From Norana najaformis (lineage: Eukaryota; Annelida; Clitellata; Crassiclitellata; Hormogastridae), in NCBI GenBank assembly GCA_964023275.1, contig OZ029916.1, positions 17,252,150 through 17,316,149 of the forward strand: a stretch of 64,000 nt of DNA, given 5' to 3'. The translations under genes were made by a program, and so were the position numbers. Below are positions 58,201 through 64,000 of this stretch, piece after piece. The first letter of the stretch is position 1. Each line of letters starts with the position of its first letter. Below the pieces are notes generated by a model. The model did not search any database. It was not told the origin of the DNA and saw only the letters and a program-made list of their open reading frames with translations.

Positions 58201-58262
58201 ATGTTCCGCTTGTTCCTCCGCCTTTGCCATCGCCTCCACCACCACCACCTCCACCATCTATG
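58201..58262 (+). CDS. Proline-rich exon following the TIR array
   Basis: The acceptor TTGTCTGTTGAATCTGCAG and donor ATG|GTGAGA bound 62 nt. Entered in phase 1 they read (D)VPLVPPPLPSPPPPPPPPSM and leave in phase 0. The phase-1 entry matches the phase-1 exit of every TIR exon 3, so this is the natural next exon: a flexible or WW/SH3/EVH1-binding linker behind the TIR domain. The phase-0 exit then points to further exons beyond the window or lost to the LINE insertions. Confidence 0.55.
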
Positions 58263-58454
58263 GTGAGAACATACACATTATCTTAACTTAAAATGGTTAT
58301 AAAAACCAGCCACATTACCTACATAAACACATCTAAACACACACGATTGACTGGGTTTAACAGCATATCAGCAAATAATGTGTCTATTTAATGCCTTGGC
58401 TTGATATTAATAAAGCATCTACACATATAAATACACATAGACATGCATGCATGA

Positions 58455-58750
58455 TGCGTAAAGTAAAAGTAAAGTATCCCATATCCCTCATGTAAGAGGT
58501 AGGGGAGGCACTCATTTCCTTATATTTAGGCCCTTCAGCCGGCAATGGACGAATTCTCAGGCCCTGGACACCGGGCCAATGCATCACTGGACTTGCTGTT
58601 TACTTCTAGCTTACGCTGGTTCCAAATTATATTGTTTGGTGACAGAGGCACAAGTTGCGCAAATAACTTGCCCAGGGTTGCTACACGGCGTTGAACCCGC
58701 AACAGCATGATGATTGACCAAATGCGCTACTGATAGACCACTGTGCCACA
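58455..58750 (-). repeat. tRNA-derived SINE
   Basis: On the minus strand it starts with TGGCACAGTGG (box A, 58,738-58,748) and GGGTTCAACGCC (box B, 58,687-58,698), about 40 bp apart as in a tRNA-type pol III promoter. A ~200-bp tRNA-unrelated body follows, with a TACTTTACTTTTACTTTACG tail near 58,455. Confidence 0.75.
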
Positions 58751-58964
58751 TAATGCATACATACATATAAATGCATATATACACAATCATACGTACATGC
58801 ATAAACACCTAGAGACACATTATTTCAGTAATTCTACTTTAGAAATTGAGGAATGCATTTTCTTCTGATGTATAGGTCTAATTAATTTTCACAAAATTGT
58901 ATGATATGTGATGTAAAAGAAGCATTATTCACAAGATAACTATATATTTGATGGGAAAATTTGG

Positions 58965-61900
58965 CACTGGGAACTCTTCGCAGAGGTGAAACTGAAGCTC
59001 GGCGCGTCAACAGTTGGTGGATGATGGAATGGCTTTCAGTATGGAGGTTAGCTGCGATATAAGCGAGAACCTCTAGGGAATAAGCAGTCCAGGAGCAACA
59101 GTGACACCTCTATCAGGTTGTGGTGGGCTGGTGAGCGGTCTCACTACTTTATTCAAATGCAGACACCCAACTACGGAGCTGTGACCTGACGAGCACAGGT
59201 CACCAGTCACTAAGCTTGGCCTCAAACTTAGTGAATGGCTACTGGATTACATTGGGAGAAGAGGAAGGGAGACAACACGTATAGAAAATCTGGTAGAGTG
59301 ATATGCCACAAGGGCGCATTAGATTATTTATAAACAGAAAGTCATTTACCCATGCTTTTCTGGTGAGAGGCTGGGGTATCTCTTAGCCCATGATTTTTCT
59401 ATGATTTGCAGTAAAAGATATTTCATACATCATCGCTTGGCATCCTCATCGTCCGCTCGCTCGGAAATAAATCCTCTTCAGTGAAGGAACTAATTGTTTC
59501 CTCTAACTTCGACGTCTTCTGTGCGATTGAGACCTGGCATGAAGCCAACAACTCTCCGTCACTAATCCTGTCAACCCCTGACGATTACCACTGCTTCAAC
59601 CAGCCATGGCCACTCGGTCCAGATGAGAGTCGTCTGCTTGGTGGAATTTGTCTATTCCACAATAAAACCCTCTGTGCTACCAAACATGAACTAGGAAGGT
59701 TCACCTCCTGCACCTTCGAGCGTCTTTCCATTAGTATCATTTCCGTGTGCAAACAACTTCTGGTTGTTTGCCTTTACCGCCCTGGCTCTGACAGAGTAAC
59801 ACCCACCTTCTTCAGTGAGTTCTCAGAGTCCCTTTCACACCTATCTGTACTCTGTCAGCCTGTCTACTTACTCGGTGACCTAAATATACACCCAGACAAT
59901 GCTGATCTACCCGACACAGCCATCATTACTTGTCTCCTTGATTCCTTCTCTTTTGTTCAGCATATATCTGTACCGACTCATACCAGAGGCCACACACTTG
60001 ATGTCCTCATCACACCTACAAATGTATCCATCCATAACCTCTCTGTCTCCACTCCCAGCCTCTCTGATCATTCATTGATCAGCTTCAACATTGGTAGACA
60101 CACTATGTCATGAGCTTATGATGTTGTGAAACGCCGATGCTTCACTCACTTCAATCATGCTGCATTCACCGAAGACCTCCTCAACACTGAACTCTTTCAA
60201 TGGCCTCTTCACCTCAATTATCTGAGCAATCGTGTGAACCCAAGCAAGCTTTTCTACTCTATAACTCCAGGCTACAACACCTTCTGATCAACATTCTCCA
60301 CTACGCACCATCAGGATACGGCCAAGAGCAGGATGCCCATGGTTTGACGGTGAATGCTCAAAGTCAAAGAGATTAACCAGAAGACTCGAAAGACTGTATC
60401 GCCGCCTGAGAACTATTGAAACCCGAGAAGCCTGGATTAAACAAATCAACCAACGTCATCTTGACCAGAACAAGCATGCTGATTTCATACATAAACGACT
60501 TGCCGATTCAGAGGGAAGCAAAAGCACCTGGAACATTCTGAACGCACTTCTCCATCCAGTTCCTCCAGACTGCCAAGCCGGCACACCTGATGAATTGTTG
60601 CAATTTTTCCTAGATAAAGTTAAACTTGTTAGAGATAGCACTGTCAGTTCTCCCCCTGGCCTATTTGTTCTCACCACAACCTCAGTATCTACCCTTGAGC
60701 CTGTGACTCCTGACTTTGTCACTGACTTACTAAAGAAATCTACTTCCAAACACTGTGCACTTGATCCTGTCCCTACATGGCTTCTGAAATCACAACCTCA
60801 GATCTTTGCTATTATCCTAGCTTTCCTAATTAACCTTTCTCTTTCTACTGGCATACTTCCCTCCTCTCAGAAGTGGGCAGCTATACGTCCTCGTCTTAAG
60901 AAGAGTGGTCTCGATCCCACACTCTGTTCTAACTATAGACCTATCTCCAATGTTCCTTTCTTGTTTAAGCTGATAGAGAGAGTTGTCCATGCACAACTCT
61001 ACTCTTACCTCTCTGCAAACAGTCTGCTCCCAACCCTCTAGTCAGGCTTCAGGCAATTTCAATCCGCAGAAACAGCTATCCTGAAAGTCTATAGCGATCT
61101 TGTCCTTGTCGCTGATAAGAGATATGTGACTGCCTTAATACTCCTTGATTTTACCACTGCTTTTGACTGTGTAGATCACTGCATCCTATTCAAAGTCCTG
61201 CAACAGTCTTTTGGTATCTTGGGTAAAATACTTGACTGGTTTGTCTCCTACCTCTCTAACCGTACTCAATACGTTCGTATCGGCTGTCTCTCGTCATTCA
61301 TCTTTGCTGTGCTCTTCGGTGTCCCACAGGGTTCCGTCTTAGGCCCACTACTGTTCATCCTTTATACCTCAGCACACAGCACTATCAACCATCGCCTCTC
61401 GTCATGGCGTAGAAATCCACCTTTATACTGATGACACCCAACTTTATGTACACCTCCGGCTACAAGAAGCCCTTGATGCCACAAAGAGGCTCCGTGCCTG
61501 CATAGATGAAATTATCCTATGAAGTCTGTCTATGTGCCTCGAACTTAACCCCGACAAATCCGAGCTTATCTGGTTTGCCAGTTCCTCTAAATTCCTACAA
61601 TCCACTGAACTTCTTTTCCCTACTTCCTCCTCCTTACCCTCCCCATCCTCTGCTGTCCGGGATCTTGGAATCATGCTTGACTCAACACTCTCTCAAACCT
61701 CACATAGCTGCAGCTTCTTGAATATGCTTGTTTCACCTCAGAACGATCGACAACTTCGCTCTAGATTCAGCATCGCTGAAATTGCTAATATGCAGCCTTA
61801 TACTTACAAGACTTGACTGTTGCAACTCTATACTGTATGGTCTTCCTGAGTGCACACTTCTTCCCCTAACTAAAATACTACATCAGGCTGCAAGACTGTG

Positions 61901-62358
61901 TCTTGGACTTTCATCATGAGATCACATCACTCCTGCCCTTTGTTCTCTACACTGGCTTCCAGTATGTGACTGTATCTGCTTCAAGCTGGCTCTCTTCATG
62001 TTCAAAGCATGTTCAAATCATCTGTCATCCTATTTATTATCCACGGTTACACCTTGTAACTCTAGAGGCCGATCCTTTCTTCGGTCAGCATCTGCTGGAA
62101 AATATGTTGTTCCTCGCACACGTCTTGTCTTTGGCCCGCGTTCGTTCACAGTTGCTGGTCCCTCCATCAGGAACTCTCTACCTCCTTATGTTCGTGACTC
62201 TCCTACTGAGGCTATCCTTCGCTCTAACCTTAAAACTTATCTCTTCCAGTCTGCTTATGGTTCTTAATACTTTGCATAACCCGGCTTCTAGTGTACTTCT
62301 GAACTTTGTAAGGAGGGCATTAACAAATTTTAATTGTATTGTATTGTATTGTATCGCT
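58965..62358 (+). mobile_element. L2/CR1-like LINE, nearly full length but inactive
   Basis: The 5' region at 58,965-59,330 is shared with 26,279-26,640. From about 59,430 an APE endonuclease reads IRSLG-like start, FDVFCAIETWHE, LVVCLYRPG, VYLLGDLNIH, TRGHTLDVLIT and SDHSLISF, ending in a stop at 60,113. The reverse transcriptase follows in pieces: DPVPTWLLKS, SNYRPISNVPFLFKLIERVV, LLDFTTAFDCVDHCILFKVL, GVPQGSVLGPLLFILY, then YTDDTQLY in another frame, and the C-terminal RSFTVAGPSIRNSLPPYVRD. The end is TTTTAATTGTATTGTATTG, a TTGTA repeat tail. A TAG at 61,039 and several shifts break it. Confidence 0.9.
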
Positions 62359-62377
62359 TGTTGCATGGTTTACAAGA

Positions 62378-64000
62378 AGTGCGCATCCTGCAAGGCTGCA
62401 ATACCTCAGTCTGCAGGTTGTGTTAAGCAGGACACAGTGGATGAGCAATCGCTGCAACTGCCTCTCGAAAAACACTCCCTTTGGGGACCTGTAATGTGAG
62501 GTTTCTAACTGGACCCAGTGCCACTCGTTTGTCGACTAGAGAGCTCAGAGATGGCAGCTTCAAAATCGTGGAATTCCAGGAGGCCCGATGGTTGGGTGCG
62601 GAATAGGTGGTGATTGACGGCTATACCATCATATGGTTGGAACTGGAGGTTTCAACGTATGGGCCAATTCATGACGCATCCAAAGCTGACAAGGAAGCTT
62701 TTACAGGACTCTGGCCAACCAGGGCTGATGGCCAAGATGGGATGTGCAGTTATTGCCTGAGGGACTTCATCGAAGTTCCAGGCACGAACACTTCTGACTG
62801 CGGACATGTGCTAGGGCCTTTGAAAACGGCACAGCATATGACAACACCGAGTGACTGATCGACTTCTGCCTTGGGGCAGATCTCAAGATCAGTGGGTCAT
62901 GCTTCCAGGGCAAAGAATGTCCGAATGTCCTCGTTTTCAATCGATGGACATACAGAGGAGTTGGACCATATCCGTGTTAACACCAGAAGGAGTCTGCTGC
63001 AAAACTTTAAAGTGCAGCATGGCACGAAGTTCGACACTGACCACAGGGTGGTTGTTACCAGGCTGGAGGTCAAATTCAGATGCCAGAAAAGATTTCCACC
63101 AAATTCTCAGTTCAGTATTAATAGGCTGAAAGACCCGGGCACTGAAGTGCGTAGTTTGCCACCGTTATAGAAGAGAGGTTTGCTAACCGGTCACTGGATG
63201 ACTGCTGGGAAACCTTTCGTAACAAGCTCACCGAGGCAGTCGACAGACACCTGGGCACTGAGAGGGAGATCGGAAAAGACTAGATCACCTGCTACACATG
63301 GCAGCTAAAACAGACGAAGTGCCTGGCCAGGCTACAGGGCAGAAGAATACAGGCCCCTGCAGAAGAACTGCAGATCTGCTCTGAGACGGGATAGCCTGTT
63401 GTGGCAGACGAATAGGCGAGTTAAGCTTAACTGCTGTCCACAATGGACTGCCAAAAAACGCATTCGCCAACTTTTGGAAGCTGCTCAAAGCATGAAAAAG
63501 CCGCAAATTTCCAGCCCCGTAAAATCTCGGACAGCCGGCTTCTGAGCGAGAAGACCCATGAGATTCAGCAGTGGAGGGTATGTGGCAAAGAGCTCCTTAA
63601 CTGCACCCCAGCGCTTGCATCAGTGGACTAAAGCTCTCAAACTATGGAAGCTGATCCTTCAATTGACTGATCACCACCAATGGAGCAGGAGGTGGCTGCT
63701 GAGGTATGCCGGTTAAAGCCTCAGGAGTCTGCGCATACCAGCAGAGGTGCTCCAAGCCGAGGGGTTGGCAGATATGAAGTGGCTTACCGTATGTTTGAGG
63801 GAGTCTGCAGTTTTGCCTCAGTACCGAGTGACTGGATTAGTGGACTCATCCTCCATTTCTCAGAAGCAAGGGCAGCTGTTTGGACTGCCAAAACTACCGT
63901 GGCATCACCTTGCTATCAGTTCCCGGGTAGGTCTTCGCTGGCACCCTCCTGTCAAGGGTGATGAAGCACCTGCTAGAGCTGAGACGGATGGAGCAGCGTG
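62378..64000 (+). mobile_element. RTE-like LINE, broken, runs off the window
   Basis: The plus strand starts CNVRFLTG...RELRDGSFKIVEFQEARWLG (APE endonuclease start, near 62,490-62,605). It continues in shifting frames through DKEAF..., TDHRVVVTRLEVKFRCQKRF (the SDH-type endonuclease end) and a linker. The reverse-transcriptase start is near 63,850-64,000, where the third frame reads NYRGITLLSVPGK-like residues followed by LLSRVMKHLLELRRMEQ. It resembles the RTE-type elements often misannotated as craniofacial development protein 2. It is truncated by the window edge, and a related fragment lies at 56,085. Confidence 0.75.

Overview
The window is animal nuclear DNA: AT-rich, intron-bearing, packed with non-LTR retrotransposon remnants, short DNA transposons, tRNA- and 5S-derived repeats and microsatellites, with one assembly gap of 10 N at 45,214-45,223. 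No operon, long intact gene or prokaryotic signal is present. The L2/CR1-like and RTE-like LINEs and the expanded SARM1-like TIR exons would suit a marine invertebrate (deuterostome or lophotrochozoan); the species cannot be fixed from the sequence.

Left part (about 4.8-44.1 kb). Scattered short minus-strand exons fit a type I membrane protein gene. A signal-peptide exon lies at 43,344-43,592 next to a CpG-rich putative promoter (43.6-44.1 kb), and the last exon, with a transmembrane helix and short cytoplasmic tail, lies at 4,835-5,074. Candidate internal exons sit at 41.75, 37.9, 34.6, 30.6, 26.2, 25.0 and 21.4 kb. Most are in phase 0, but the set is incomplete and may represent more than one gene. 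A separate 67-residue minus-strand ORF with a signal peptide lies at 18.6-18.8 kb. The rest is repeats: a 739-bp pogo-like MITE (4.04 kb), a 98-bp tandem array (8.9-9.7 kb), LINE fragments (10.4-13.3, 15.3, 16.3-17.25, 20.8, 23.1, 26.3, 31.6, 42.1 kb), an 83-copy TGCC microsatellite inside a LINE 3' UTR, a 5S-rRNA-derived repeat (34.8 kb) and a 648-bp MITE (42.4 kb).

Right part (45.2-58.3 kb). This is the most interesting region. Four tandem cassettes each carry three exons that together encode a SARM1-like TIR domain. They are followed by three third-exon-only copies, one intact and two broken, and a proline-rich exon. Splice phases do not allow the cassettes to be chained in one reading frame, so they look like alternative exon sets or separate genes. 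Exons 1 and 2 of cassette 1 differ from cassette 2 by about 17-18%, while the intron between them is nearly identical. The codon at the SARM1 catalytic-glutamate position is split by an intron: it becomes Asp with the third exons of cassettes 1-4 and Glu with the three third-exon-only copies.

Right edge (58.4-64 kb). A tRNA-derived SINE is followed by a nearly full-length but broken L2/CR1-like LINE and a broken RTE-like LINE that runs off the window.

All coordinates were read by eye from the sequence. Family assignments rest on recognised motifs, without database searches.
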